Assembly (NCBI RefSeq): GCF_030845995.1
Contig: NZ_CP132719.1
Span: 2,976,001 to 3,040,000, forward strand
Origin: Geothrix sp. 21YS21S-4
GTDB taxonomy: Bacteria; Acidobacteriota; Holophagae; Holophagales; Holophagaceae
Direction of reading: 5' to 3'
Length of the DNA: 64,000 bases
Below the pieces are notes generated by a model. The model did no database searches, was not told where the DNA came from, and saw only the letters and a program-made list of their open reading frames with translations. A program made the position numbers and the translations under genes. Each line of letters begins with the position of its first letter. Within the stretch, counting starts at the first letter, position 1. This document shows positions 44,434 to 53,617 of the stretch, one piece after another.

Positions 44434-45612
44434 ATGTTCGTGATGATCCTGAACTGGAAGGTCGGCGAGAACGATCCTTTCAGCGCCTTCAACGAGGCCC
44501 TGGCCAGCTATCTGGAGGCCTCGGGAAAGCGCAGCCAGACCGTGGAATTGAGCGATCCGGGCTGGTGGAACCGACTCCTCAACGCGAAGCTGGACGGCAT
44601 CGATTTCGTCTTCACGTGGCAGGGCCTGGCGACCAATTTCAAGATCGGCGAGAAGGAGCAGAGCTTCTGGGAGGTCCTCCAGGTGCCGCTGATCAGCATG
44701 CATGGCGACCATCCCTGCCACATGCCCGTCAACCACGCATTCGACAGCCCCTACTGCGCCCACCTCTACGCGTATCCCGAGTACAGCCTGTACGCGCAGC
44801 GCCACTTCCGGAAGCGCAGCCGCACCATCTCCGTGGAGAATCCGGTCTTCTGCCTGGACGAGCGCCTCGACGTGAAGGGCGGCGACCACTTCGTCCTGCC
44901 CAAGAACGTGACGCCTCCTTCTGTGATGGAGGAGGAATGGAAGCGCCAGCTCAGCCCCGAGGCCTTCCGCTTCCACATGGCGCTGGCGGAAACGCTGAAG
45001 GCGATGCTTCCCACCGAGGACCACCTCGATTTTCACGCGGTCATCGACGAGCTGATCGAGCTCCACCCCTCGGAGGAATACGACTTCCGCACCCAGGCGG
45101 ACGCCTACCACCACCTCCACAGCCGCCTCGACTTCTACGTCCGCAACGTCAAGGCGGTGAGCATCCTCGACCACCTGAAGGACGTCCCCCTCCAGATCAT
45201 CGGCCGGGGCTGGGAGCCCTACGCCCGCGTCGCCAGCCCCCACCACGAGTTCCGCCGCGCGGGAAACATGGCCGACAACCAGCGGCAGTACTACTCCGCC
45301 TACGGGATCATCGACGTGACGCCGTCGGTGACCGGGCTCCACGACCGCACCTACCGCGCCATGCGCAACCAGACGCCCTTCCTCAGCAGCGGGTACCTGC
45401 CGGAATTCCTGCCCGACATGGCCCCCTACGACCCGCTGTTCTACCGCTTCAACGGCGACGACCTGCGCGAAAAGTGCGAAGCGGTGATGGCGAATCCCGC
45501 CGCGCACGCCGAGCTGGCGCGCGAATTCAGCTACCTCCACCAGATGCGGATCCAGCCCTCCCATCTGATGTGGCAGTTGGACAGCCTGGCGCGATCCATG
45601 GACCGCTCCTGA
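44434..45612 (+). CDS. Putative glycosyltransferase beside flagellin
   Basis: This 392-residue cytoplasmic protein starts at the ATG behind GGAGATCCAGCC. The N-terminal half (FVMILNWKVGENDPFSAFNE, DGIDFVFTWQGLATNFKIGE, QVPLISMHGDHPCHM) resembles a Rossmann-type domain. The C-terminal half has IIGRGWEPYARV, MADNQRQYYSAYGIIDVTPS, GLHDRTYRAMRNQTPFLSSG and HAELAREFSYLHQ. That pattern resembles CgeB/GT1-like glycosyltransferases of the GT-B fold (inferred). Being divergent from fliC, it is a candidate flagellin-modifying enzyme. It is not a close relative of the four-gene array. Donor and acceptor are unknown. Confidence 0.6.
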   Translation: MFVMILNWKVGENDPFSAFNEALASYLEASGKRSQTVELSDPGWWNRLLNAKLDGIDFVFTWQGLATNFKIGEKEQSFWEVLQVPLISMHGDHPCHMPVNHAFDSPYCAHLYAYPEYSLYAQRHFRKRSRTISVENPVFCLDERLDVKGGDHFVLPKNVTPPSVMEEEWKRQLSPEAFRFHMALAETLKAMLPTEDHLDFHAVIDELIELHPSEEYDFRTQADAYHHLHSRLDFYVRNVKAVSILDHLKDVPLQIIGRGWEPYARVASPHHEFRRAGNMADNQRQYYSAYGIIDVTPSVTGLHDRTYRAMRNQTPFLSSGYLPEFLPDMAPYDPLFYRFNGDDLREKCEAVMANPAAHAELAREFSYLHQMRIQPSHLMWQLDSLARSMDRS

Positions 45613-45613
45613 A

Positions 45614-46963
45614 TCAGCCCTTATCGCGCCCGAACATTCCCCGCAGCTTTCCCATGAGCCCTCCCGGGGCTTCCCGCGGGTCGGGGAGTAGTTCGGCGCT
45701 GTCCCAATCCGCGGGCACGGCCACGGAAGGATCCAGCTCCAACGCGCGGCGGAAGCAGCCCTGGGCGTTGGCCTGGAAGCCCTTGCGGCGGTACAGTTCG
45801 CCCATGAGGGCCCAGGGCTCCGCGGCCCGCGATCGGATGCGCGACGCGATCTGGAGCGCCTCCACCGCGCGGGTGGACCAGGCGGGATTCCCCATCCGCA
45901 GCTTGCCCAGCAGCAACCACGCGTCGTAGGCCAAGGGCGAGTCGCCGTCGAGCTTGATCGACTGCTCCAGCGCGCGGATCGCTTCGCTGGTGCGGGCCTG
46001 CATCATGTAGGACTTGGCCTTCACCATCAGCCGCCGGGCACGCTCCGTCGCCGACAGGGTTTCTTCCTCCGGAGAAGGCGGGGCCTCGACGGGCGGGGGC
46101 GGCATGTCCGCGGCGGCGGGCTCCACCCGGGGAAGGAGAGGCGGCGGCAAGGGCATCGGCGCAGGCGGAGGGTTCGGCGCGGGCGCCTCCATCACCGGCG
46201 GAGGAGGTTCGGGTTCCACCGCGGGCTCCTCTTCGCGGAAAAGGCGGGGCAGCTCCCCCTGGACCAGCGTGAGGCCGCCCATGGCCCACAGCATGGCGAC
46301 CAGCCGCGAGGCCTCTTCCTGGGGCAGCCCCGACAGGCTGCCGATCATCTCGTAGCCCAGGACCTCGGTCCCGAGCAGGGACAGGGCGTACGCCAGGGTG
46401 GGCGTGAGGGGGAAATCACTCAGCGAATCCAGGAGGTCGCGCCGCGCCTCCCACCGCCAGGCCGGCTCGCTGTGGAACATCTCCACCAGTTCGCGGTCCA
46501 GCTGGGCGCTCTGGAACGCGTCCCACACCAGCCTCCGATGGTTCACGCGGAACGGCAGGTCCCCCCTCAGGTTGTCGTCCAGCGGACCGGGCGTCCACGT
46601 GGCCTTCAGGATGGGGTGCTCCATGGCGTGGACCAAGATGGAACCCAGCAGTTCGTTGAGCCGCGCGTCCCGGTCGGCCACGCTGAGCAGCCCGCTCTGG
46701 ACGATGCGTTCGCCCATGGGGGCGCTCTCCCCGTCGGCCAGCAGGCCGTTGAGGGCGGCCATGTCCAGGACGCCGCGGCGGACGAGGAAGTTGCCGAACT
46801 GCTCGCCCCCCGCGTCGCTGCGGAGGTAGACGAGCTCGCCGCCAGACCAGGACAACCGGCGGGTTCCGTCGTTCTGTTCGAGCACCAGTTCCCCGTCGGT
46901 CCTCTGCTGGCGCAGCGAACCCATCAGGGCGGGCAGGAAATGGCGGAGGCGGACTTCAGGCAC
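45614..46963 (-). CDS. DUF4388/PatA-like N-terminal domain with TPR C-terminus
   Basis: This 449-residue protein starts at a GTG behind ACGGAGTCCCG. Residues 1-110 are DUF4388/PatA-like (LRHFLPALMGSLRQQRTDGE, GELVYLRSDAGGEQFGNFLV, MGERIVQSGLLSVADRDARL). A helical middle region and a Pro-rich linker (about 255-320) lead to TPRs near 335-440 (KSYMMQARTSEAIRALEQSI, ELYRRKGFQANAQGCFRRAL). DUF4388 domains are common in Acidobacteria and Deltaproteobacteria signalling proteins. It is divergent from a Ser/Thr kinase gene with 159 bases between, so a regulatory link is plausible but unproven. Confidence 0.75.
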   Translation of the reverse strand: MPEVRLRHFLPALMGSLRQQRTDGELVLEQNDGTRRLSWSGGELVYLRSDAGGEQFGNFLVRRGVLDMAALNGLLADGESAPMGERIVQSGLLSVADRDARLNELLGSILVHAMEHPILKATWTPGPLDDNLRGDLPFRVNHRRLVWDAFQSAQLDRELVEMFHSEPAWRWEARRDLLDSLSDFPLTPTLAYALSLLGTEVLGYEMIGSLSGLPQEEASRLVAMLWAMGGLTLVQGELPRLFREEEPAVEPEPPPPVMEAPAPNPPPAPMPLPPPLLPRVEPAAADMPPPPVEAPPSPEEETLSATERARRLMVKAKSYMMQARTSEAIRALEQSIKLDGDSPLAYDAWLLLGKLRMGNPAWSTRAVEALQIASRIRSRAAEPWALMGELYRRKGFQANAQGCFRRALELDPSVAVPADWDSAELLPDPREAPGGLMGKLRGMFGRDKG

Positions 46964-47122
46964 CGGGACTCCGTGGGGATTGGGATGCTCCAGTTTGCAC
47001 GTTTCGAGCCAGGACGCCAGCCGGAACGCTCGCCGCCGTGCCGCATTTATCCAATCACCTTGGCCCGCTCCCCGACTGGACCTATCCTGTCCCTCCATCC
47101 GCCCCGTCCACGGAACTCCTCC

Positions 47123-48679
47123 ATGTTCGAGAAGCTCGGAAAATTCGAGATCCAGCGCGTGCTGGGAAACGGCGCCATGGGCGAGGTCTACCTCGGCGTG
47201 GATCCCTCCATCGGCCGCGAGGTGGCGATCAAGACCATCCTTCCCTCCGCCGCCCAGGGCGCCGAGGCCAAGGAGCGCTTCTCCCGGGAGGCCCGCGCCG
47301 CCGGCGTCCTGAACCATCCAAACCTCGTGACCATCTACGAGTTCGGCGAGGACCAGGGCGTGCTCTACATCGCCATGGAGTTCGTGAAGGGCCACGACCT
47401 CGACGAGCTCCTCCATCAGCAGGCCCTGGGCCGGGGGGAGGCTCTGGAAGTCCTGGCGCAGGTCTGCGACGGCCTCGCCTTCGCCCACCGCCAGCAGATC
47501 GTCCACCGCGACATCAAGCCCGCCAACGTCCGCGTCCAGCGGGACGGCCGCCGGCTGCACGCCAAGGTCATGGATTTCGGCGTGGCCAAGATCAGCAACT
47601 CGGACATGACCGCCACGGGCATGGTGATGGGCACCGTGAGCTACATGGCGCCGGAGTACATCCGCACCGGCAAGCCGGATCCGCGCAGCGACCTGTTCGC
47701 CGTGGGCGTGATGCTCTACGAGTGCCTCAGCGGCCGGAAGCCCTTCGCGGGCGACACCACGCCCACCGTCCTCTACAAGATCGTCAACGAGCCGCCCGAT
47801 CCCATCGACACCGAGCTGCTCCAGGGCATCAGCCCCGCCATCCGGTCGGTCCTGGACCGCGCCCTGGCCAAGGATCCCGACGAGCGCTTCCAGACGGCGG
47901 AAGACCTCGCCAAGGCGCTCCGGGCCGCGCGGGATCCTTCTTGGGCGGGCCAGGTGGAGGACGCCACGGCCCTGATCCGCGCGTCCGCGCCCACGGCCCC
48001 CACCGCGCCCGGCGCCCTGCCGCCGCTGGCGTCTTCGCCCCGACCCCCCGCGCCAGCGCCCCGCCGTACGAGCCTGTGGCTGGGCAGCGCCGCCCTCGCG
48101 ATGGTGGCGCTGGGCGGAAGCTGGTGGGCCTGGGGACGAAAGACAACCCCTTCCGCGCCCGCACCAGCGCCCTTGCCCCAGGCATCGCCTGCGTCCGAAC
48201 CGCCCGTCCCCGCGGCCGCCGCCCTTCCGGTGCCGTCGCCCCGCACGGACCCCCCCAAAGCCGAATCCCCGGCGCCGGCGCCCAAGAAATCCGCGCCCGT
48301 CCGCGCCGAGGAGCCGCGGACCATCGACCAGCCCAAGCGCTACGAGGACGAACAGCTGGACAAGCTCCAGGTCCACGAGCGGCTGAACCTGGCGAACGTG
48401 TCGCTCAGCGAGGCCATCCAACTGGCGGACAGCCAACCCGAGCGGGCCATTCAGGGATTCCGCCAGGCGCTCCGCGCCGATCCGGGCAACGTGAATGCCC
48501 GGGCCTGGCTCGCCGTGGTCCTCTACGACCAGGGGCGGACGGCCGAGTTCACGCAGGAGCTGCGGGAGGCGCGGCGGCTGGGGGTGCTCGGCTCCATGGC
48601 CGCCCGCAACCTCCGGTTCCGGTCCGTCCTCACCCAGGCGCGCTTCAACCGGAAGCTCCCTTCCGATCTGGCGGAGTGA
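47123..48679 (+). CDS. Membrane-anchored Ser/Thr protein kinase (PknB type)
   Basis: This 518-residue protein begins directly with a Hanks-type kinase domain, residues 7-270. The motifs are GNGAMGEVY, Lys37 in VAIK, HRDIKPANV with Asp130, DFG at 151-153 and MAPEYI. A Pro-rich juxtamembrane linker leads to one membrane helix (317-338, LWLGSAALAMVALGGSWW). The outer part is a second Pro-rich stretch and a TPR-like C-terminal region (IQLADSQPERAIQGFRQALR). All catalytic residues are present. It is divergent from the DUF4388 gene and begins a long same-strand run with rnc 2 bases downstream. Confidence 0.93.
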   Translation: MFEKLGKFEIQRVLGNGAMGEVYLGVDPSIGREVAIKTILPSAAQGAEAKERFSREARAAGVLNHPNLVTIYEFGEDQGVLYIAMEFVKGHDLDELLHQQALGRGEALEVLAQVCDGLAFAHRQQIVHRDIKPANVRVQRDGRRLHAKVMDFGVAKISNSDMTATGMVMGTVSYMAPEYIRTGKPDPRSDLFAVGVMLYECLSGRKPFAGDTTPTVLYKIVNEPPDPIDTELLQGISPAIRSVLDRALAKDPDERFQTAEDLAKALRAARDPSWAGQVEDATALIRASAPTAPTAPGALPPLASSPRPPAPAPRRTSLWLGSAALAMVALGGSWWAWGRKTTPSAPAPAPLPQASPASEPPVPAAAALPVPSPRTDPPKAESPAPAPKKSAPVRAEEPRTIDQPKRYEDEQLDKLQVHERLNLANVSLSEAIQLADSQPERAIQGFRQALRADPGNVNARAWLAVVLYDQGRTAEFTQELREARRLGVLGSMAARNLRFRSVLTQARFNRKLPSDLAE

Positions 48680-48681
48680 CC

Positions 48682-49383
48682 ATGGCGCGGCGCGACGACG
48701 ATCTGGGCCGGTTGGAGGCCCGGCTGGGGCACCGGTTTTCGGACCGGACCCTTCTCCAGGAGGCCCTGACGCACGTCTCGGCGTCCACCGGGCGGGACAA
48801 CCAGCGGCTGGAGTTCCTGGGGGACTCCCTCCTCAACTTCGCCGTGGCCTTCCTCCTCCACCGGGAGCGCCCCGATTGGCAGGAAGGGCCCATGAGCAAG
48901 TTCCGCGGCGTGCTGGTGCGCACGGACTCCCTGCACGAATGGGCCCTGGACCTCGGCCTGGACCGCGCCCTCACCGCCGCCCACCCCCGGAAGGCCCCCC
49001 CCATGGGGCCCAAGCCCCTGGCGGATGCCCTGGAAGCCCTGCTCGCGGCGATCTTTCTGGATGCCCAGGCCTCGGGCCGCGACGGGACGGCGGCGGTGCT
49101 CGCCTCCGTCGAGGCCCGCTTCCTGGCGCCGATCCGGGCCGCCCAGCCCGATGCCTGGGCCCGGCTGGACCCCAAGACCACCCTCCAGGAGGCCGCCGCC
49201 CGCCTGGGCCGCCCGGCCCCGGCCTACACCCTGGTGGCCCAGTCGGGCCCGGCCCACGCCCCCCGCTTCACGGTGCGGGCGGCGGTGGGGGACCTCCACG
49301 CGGAGGCCACCGGCCCGTCCCGCAAGCGGGCCGAAAGCGACGCCGCCCGCCAGCTCCTGGATCTCATGCCGGAATCCACATAG
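48682..49383 (+). CDS. rnc: Ribonuclease III
   Basis: This 233-residue enzyme cleaves double-stranded RNA (rRNA and mRNA processing). The RNase III domain has the signature QRLEFLGDSLL (Glu44, Asp48) and DALEALLAAIFLD (Asp115, Glu118), all four metal ligands intact. The C-terminal dsRNA-binding domain, residues 160-230, ends with GPSRKRAESDAARQLLDLM. GGAGTGACC precedes the ATG, 2 bases after the kinase stop. Confidence 0.96.
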   Translation: MARRDDDLGRLEARLGHRFSDRTLLQEALTHVSASTGRDNQRLEFLGDSLLNFAVAFLLHRERPDWQEGPMSKFRGVLVRTDSLHEWALDLGLDRALTAAHPRKAPPMGPKPLADALEALLAAIFLDAQASGRDGTAAVLASVEARFLAPIRAAQPDAWARLDPKTTLQEAAARLGRPAPAYTLVAQSGPAHAPRFTVRAAVGDLHAEATGPSRKRAESDAARQLLDLMPEST

Positions 49384-49432
49384 GCCCGACCCTTGCGTTA
49401 CACTCCATCTGCCGGTCTACCGGGGTGTCCGC

Positions 49433-50149
49433 TTGAAGATCTACCCGACTTTGAACCTTCAGCACGGCCGCGTCATTCCCACTACGGGGGACGGAGGTCC
49501 TTCCGTCCAGGCTCCCCTCGACTTGGCGATCCGCCTGCTGGATGAGGGCGCCACCCGCATGGCGCTGGTGGACGTGGACGCCGCCATGGGCAAGGGGAAC
49601 AACCGCGAGCTGATCGCCCAGATCCTCCAGCGCTGCCAGGCCCGGGACCGGAAGGTCTGCATCCAGGTCGCCGGCGGCATCCGCAGTTCCGACCAGGCCC
49701 AGTTCTTCATCGACCAGGGCGCCGCGTGGCTGGTGGCCGGGACCATCCTCCACAAGTCCCCCATGGTCGCCGAGCAGCTCATGGCGCGGTTCCAGCCCTT
49801 CCTCACCGCGGCCATCGACGCCCGCAGCGGCACCGTCCATCGCTCGGGCTGGGTGGACACCTCCACCCTCAGCGCCCGGGACCTGGCCCTGAGGGCCAAG
49901 GGCTACGGCTTCAAGCGCCTCCTGTTCGTGGACATTCCGGAGGAGCCCGGAACCGCCCCGGATTTCGAGACCGCCCAGGAACTGGCCGCGACCACGGCGC
50001 TGCCGGTGGTCATGGGCGGGAGCCTCACCTCCCCCCACCATCTGGCGGCCTGCCACGCCCATCCCGGACTGAAGGGCGCCCTGGTGGACGCCCTGCTCTT
50101 CCAGGAGGATCAGGGGCTGTTGGCCCTCCTTCACGCCGCCTGCGCCTGA
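49433..50149 (+). CDS. HisA-like TIM-barrel protein with altered catalytic residues
   Basis: This 238-residue protein has the HisA/HisF barrel: VDVDAAMGKGNNRE, VAGGIRSSDQAQFFIDQGAA, AAIDARSGTVHRSGW and VVMGGSLTSPHHL. HisA isomerises ProFAR in histidine synthesis using Asp8, Asp127 and Thr164 (T. maritima numbering). Here position 8 is Asn (LNLQHGRVI), the Asp127 equivalent is kept as Asp129, and the Thr164 position reads Val (LLFVDI). The phosphate-binding GG loops remain. It is thus a HisA relative of uncertain activity, away from other his genes. The start is a TTG; GGGGTG precedes it. Confidence 0.75.
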   Translation: MKIYPTLNLQHGRVIPTTGDGGPSVQAPLDLAIRLLDEGATRMALVDVDAAMGKGNNRELIAQILQRCQARDRKVCIQVAGGIRSSDQAQFFIDQGAAWLVAGTILHKSPMVAEQLMARFQPFLTAAIDARSGTVHRSGWVDTSTLSARDLALRAKGYGFKRLLFVDIPEEPGTAPDFETAQELAATTALPVVMGGSLTSPHHLAACHAHPGLKGALVDALLFQEDQGLLALLHAACA

Positions 50150-50160
50150 GCGGGGGGCCC

Positions 50161-51948
50161 GTGTCGGAAGCGGACGGCGCGTTTCTGGCCTCCCTCGCGG
50201 AGCCCGAGCGCATCCACTTCCGCCACCTGGCCCTGGTGCGCCCGCACCTGCCCACCGAAAGCCAGATCCGGATGCTGGAGGGCCTCGCCCGCTCCCTGGC
50301 CTCGCCCCGCCTGCTGACCCTGATGGCGCGGACCCCCCACTGGCTGGCCCATTGGCCCATCCTGCTCGGCCTGGCGGAAAACGAGGCGACGCCGGAATCC
50401 ATCCGCCGCGACCTGGAACTGGTGGTCTCCCTCTTCGACCAGATGCGGGAGCTGGACCACGCGGGTCCCGCCGAACGGAACGAGCGGGCGGAAGGCGTGA
50501 AGGCCCTCTATTCCCAGCTGGACCCGGCCCTCAAGCCCGTCGCCAAGCTCCTCGCCAAGCAGTTGGCCCGGACCGTCTCGGCCACCGGCACCACCCAGGA
50601 GCTGCCCCCCCTCCCCTCCGTGGACGCCGACTGGGAGACGCTCACCACCCCGCCCCCGCCGCTGCCTTCCCCGCTGGCCGCTCTAATTCCCGCGCCCCGG
50701 GAAGATCGCCTGGAACGGGCCCGCTCCGCCGCCCAGCCCGACGAACTCCTGGCCTTCCTGGGAGATGCCGACTCGGACCTGAGGAGGGCGGCCCTCCAGA
50801 ATCCGCTGGTCTCCGAGGATCTCGTGTGCCGCGCCCTGGCCGCCAGCGGCGACCCGGCCCTCTGCGAGGAGGTCTACGCGGAGGCCCGGTGGTACTTCCG
50901 GGAGCCCGTCCGCGAGTGCCTCCAGGAAGCGCCGGTCTGCCCCCCGGGCCTGTCCCGCCGCCTGGCCCTGTCCCGCCACCTCGTGGCCGCCCTCGAACGG
51001 AGCCCGGCGAACCGCGCGGGCCTGCGGAGGATCGCCAGCCTCTTCACGCAGTTGGAGGAGGAGGAATACCAGTTCGTCACCTACTGGGCCAAGCGGCAGG
51101 CGCCCCATCTCCTGCGGGTGGTGAAGTACTTCTGGGACCGCCTCCAGCGGCGGCCGGCGGGCCTCGGCTCGACCCAGCCCGAGCGCGGGGAGGACGGCCG
51201 GTGGGCGACCCTGGAGGAGCGGATCTTCCTCGCCACCCAGGCCACCCAGGAGGAGCAGCTCAGCCAAGTGCTGCGGGATCCCGATCCCCAGGTGTTCCGC
51301 CTGGCGCTGGAGAATCCCGCCCTCACCCCGCGGCTGCTGGCGACGGCCCTGCCGGCCCTCGACCGCGAGCGGGCGGAACGGCTGGCCGCCCACGCCGCCT
51401 GGTCCGCCGATCCGATCGTGGCGGGCGCCCTGATCCACCACCCCGAGCTTTCCGAACCCACCCTTCTCCGGCTGATGGCGCGCCTCCCGGGGCTGAAGCC
51501 CCTTCTCGGGATCCTCGGCGACGCGCGGATCCTCCACCTGGAGGTCAAGCGGCGGGCCCAGGAATCCCTGCGCGGCCTCTACCTGGCTCTGGGCCCCGCC
51601 GAACGGGTGGCCGCGCTCCGCGCCTTCGGCGGCGACCTGCTGCGTCACATTCCCCAGGAGGTGCTCCAGGACGAAGAGGGGCTCCAGCGGCTGGTGTCCG
51701 ACCGCCAGCTCGATCCGGGCCTCCTGCTCCGCCTGGCCCGCAACAAGCTGACGCCCCGGACGGTCCTGGGGCAGATCGCCGGGCACCCCGTGCTCATGGC
51801 CCACGCGGCGATCATGTCGGAGCTGCTGCTCAACCCCAAGACCCCGCGGGAGGCCTCCATCCGGATCTGGGGCCTGCTGTCCGAGGCGGAGCAGCACCAG
51901 CTCCTCCGCAGCCCCCACCTGCCCGCCGCCCTGCGGTCCCTCATCTGA
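50161..51948 (+). CDS. Large helical-repeat protein of unknown function
   Basis: This 595-residue protein starts at a GTG behind a G-rich site, 11 bases after the HisA-like stop. No family is recognised with confidence. It is almost all helical, with repeated units of about 35-40 residues that end in RxAxxNPxL-type turns (LRRAALQNPLVSEDLVCRAL, VFRLALENPALTPRLLATAL, LLLRLARNKLTPRTVLGQIA). These resemble HEAT or leucine-rich-variant repeats. A Pro-rich insert (about 160-180) splits the N-terminal part. There is no signal peptide. It is probably a cytoplasmic scaffold protein. Confidence 0.6.
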   Translation: MSEADGAFLASLAEPERIHFRHLALVRPHLPTESQIRMLEGLARSLASPRLLTLMARTPHWLAHWPILLGLAENEATPESIRRDLELVVSLFDQMRELDHAGPAERNERAEGVKALYSQLDPALKPVAKLLAKQLARTVSATGTTQELPPLPSVDADWETLTTPPPPLPSPLAALIPAPREDRLERARSAAQPDELLAFLGDADSDLRRAALQNPLVSEDLVCRALAASGDPALCEEVYAEARWYFREPVRECLQEAPVCPPGLSRRLALSRHLVAALERSPANRAGLRRIASLFTQLEEEEYQFVTYWAKRQAPHLLRVVKYFWDRLQRRPAGLGSTQPERGEDGRWATLEERIFLATQATQEEQLSQVLRDPDPQVFRLALENPALTPRLLATALPALDRERAERLAAHAAWSADPIVAGALIHHPELSEPTLLRLMARLPGLKPLLGILGDARILHLEVKRRAQESLRGLYLALGPAERVAALRAFGGDLLRHIPQEVLQDEEGLQRLVSDRQLDPGLLLRLARNKLTPRTVLGQIAGHPVLMAHAAIMSELLLNPKTPREASIRIWGLLSEAEQHQLLRSPHLPAALRSLI

Positions 51949-52013
51949 ACCCAGGATGAACATCCGGGGGTAAACGCCCACCCCGCGGTCCCGTAGTCCT
52001 TTCAGGAGCCTTC

Positions 52014-53024
52014 ATGCGTCGCCCCGCCGCCCCAGTGATTCCCGCCGCGGTGGCCGTGCTTTGCCTGACGTTCGCGGCCTCGTGCCGTCCGCGGCCCAAG
52101 GTGCCGGGGTGGGTCCAGTCGGCGCCGGCGGAGAGCCTCGCGGCCTTTTCGGGCGAAGCCGGCTGGATGCTGGGCCACAAGGCCTTCCAGTCCTTCGTGT
52201 CCCGGGATCCCATCATGGAGCGGGCCCTGGACCTGTTCCTCCAGAAGGCCCGGATCAATCCGCGCCGGGAGACGGGTCGGGTGACCTTCCATGTCATGGG
52301 GGTGCCGCAGCAGGGCGAGGGCGACATCCAGAAGGGGCTGGAGCACGTGCTCATCCAGCTCAACCAGTTCCAGGATCCCGCCGCCCTCATGTCGGCCCTG
52401 GCCGAATCCTTCCCCCAGGAGGGCACGCTGCGCCTCCAGGGCCGCGACTGGCCCCTCTACGTGATCCTCGACCTGGAAGTCCAGGGGACCAAGGCCCACA
52501 TCCGCGCCGCCAGCGATGAGCAGGGCCAGATCTGGATCGGCTCGCTGGAGGCGCTCAACCGGATGGCCACCCGCGGCAGCCTGGGTGCCGAGCCCGACGC
52601 CGCCCTCGCCGCCGAGTGGATCGGCGCCAAGGCTCCCTTCCAGGGCTACCTCCAGCCCGACGTCCTGTTGGGGGGGCTGCGCCAGAACCTGAAGGGCAAC
52701 AACTTCATCAAGGACCTGCCCCAGGGCGTCCAGGCGCTTTTCTGGAGCATCACCCCGGGGTCCGAGAAGGATCCGGCCATCCGGTTCGAACTGGCCCTGG
52801 CGGGGACGCCCGAGGGCATCGGGCAGGTCACTCCCTGGATCCAGCGGCTGGTGGCGGCGGCGGAGGCGGTCCAGGCCGCTCCGGGCGCGGCGCCCCAGCT
52901 CATGCAGGAGAAGCGGCGGGTGGGCCTCCGCTGCAACCTGACGCCCGAACAGCTCAAGCTCGTGATGGAGAAGCTGGGCCAGCCGGATTTCTCCTTCACC
53001 CTTCCCGGCGGACCCAAGGCGTGA
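52014..53024 (+). CDS. Putative lipoprotein, first gene of the sigma-factor operon
   Basis: This 336-residue protein has a signal peptide ending in a lipobox-like FAASC (VAVLCLTFAASC), so it is probably lipid-anchored. AGGAGCCTTC precedes the ATG. The rest alternates strands and helices without a known domain (FHVMGVPQQGEGDIQKGLEH, WPLYVILDLEVQGTKAHIRA, GVQALFWSITPGSEKDPAIR). Its stop overlaps the GTG start of the sigma-factor gene by 4 bases. As the only envelope-facing protein before the sigma gene, it may belong to the signal path, but this is inference. Confidence 0.65.
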   Translation: MRRPAAPVIPAAVAVLCLTFAASCRPRPKVPGWVQSAPAESLAAFSGEAGWMLGHKAFQSFVSRDPIMERALDLFLQKARINPRRETGRVTFHVMGVPQQGEGDIQKGLEHVLIQLNQFQDPAALMSALAESFPQEGTLRLQGRDWPLYVILDLEVQGTKAHIRAASDEQGQIWIGSLEALNRMATRGSLGAEPDAALAAEWIGAKAPFQGYLQPDVLLGGLRQNLKGNNFIKDLPQGVQALFWSITPGSEKDPAIRFELALAGTPEGIGQVTPWIQRLVAAAEAVQAAPGAAPQLMQEKRRVGLRCNLTPEQLKLVMEKLGQPDFSFTLPGGPKA

Positions 53025-53617
53025 ACGCGGCCCTTCCCCTGCCCGCCGGCGCAGGTGCCGGTTTCGCCGCCCCGGCGGCGGAGTCGCCCGAGTACTGGAT
53101 GTCCCAGCTCAAGGCGGGACGGGAGGAGGCCCTGGCCCACCTGATGGCCCGCTTCGAGCGGCCCCTGTGCGCCTTCCTCCACCGCCGGCTCCAGGGCGAG
53201 GCGGGGGTCGTCCAGGAGCTGGCCCAGGAGGTCTTCCTCAAGTGCCTCCAGCACTGCCAGCGGTTCGAGGAGGGCCGGCCCGTGGCGGCCTGGCTTTTTA
53301 CACTCGCGGCTAATGCGGCGACCGACCACCTCCGTAGACGGGGGCGAGAGGTATCCCCTCCCGAGACCTTTGACGCACCGGATCCCCATGTTTCTTCCCC
53401 CTGGGAATCCGTGGACCAAAGCCGGCGCATCCAGACCCTTCGAGGGGCCCTGGAAGGGCTGACCCCCCGCCAGCGGGCCATGGTCCTCGCCTACTACGTC
53501 CACGAGCACCCCGTGAAACGGATCGCCCAGGACCTCGGCTGCGCTGAAGGAACCGTCAAGGCCACCCTCTTTCAAAGCCTCCAGAAGCTCCGCAAGACCC
53601 TCGGACCCCAGCCATGA
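53021..53617 (+). CDS. ECF-type RNA polymerase sigma factor
   Basis: This 198-residue protein starts at a GTG overlapping the lipoprotein stop (GTGA). Region 2 spans about residues 30-110 (LVQELAQEVFLKCLQH-like: VQELAQEVFLKCLQHCQRF, PVAAWLFTLAANAATDHLRR). Region 4 is near 145-195 (LTPRQRAMVLAYYVHEHPVK, RIAQDLGCAEGTVKATLFQS). Both DNA-binding regions are intact. ECF sigmas are normally held by a membrane anti-sigma, which is encoded by the next gene with a 4-base overlap. The target promoter is unknown. Confidence 0.92.
   Translation: MNAALPLPAGAGAGFAAPAAESPEYWMSQLKAGREEALAHLMARFERPLCAFLHRRLQGEAGVVQELAQEVFLKCLQHCQRFEEGRPVAAWLFTLAANAATDHLRRRGREVSPPETFDAPDPHVSSPWESVDQSRRIQTLRGALEGLTPRQRAMVLAYYVHEHPVKRIAQDLGCAEGTVKATLFQSLQKLRKTLGPQP

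Noticed and set aside
46472-47122. N-terminal extension of the Ser/Thr kinase
   Set aside because: The frame is open, but it lies opposite the DUF4388 gene and encodes no domain; the kinase domain starts right at the ATG at 47123, after a suitable leader.
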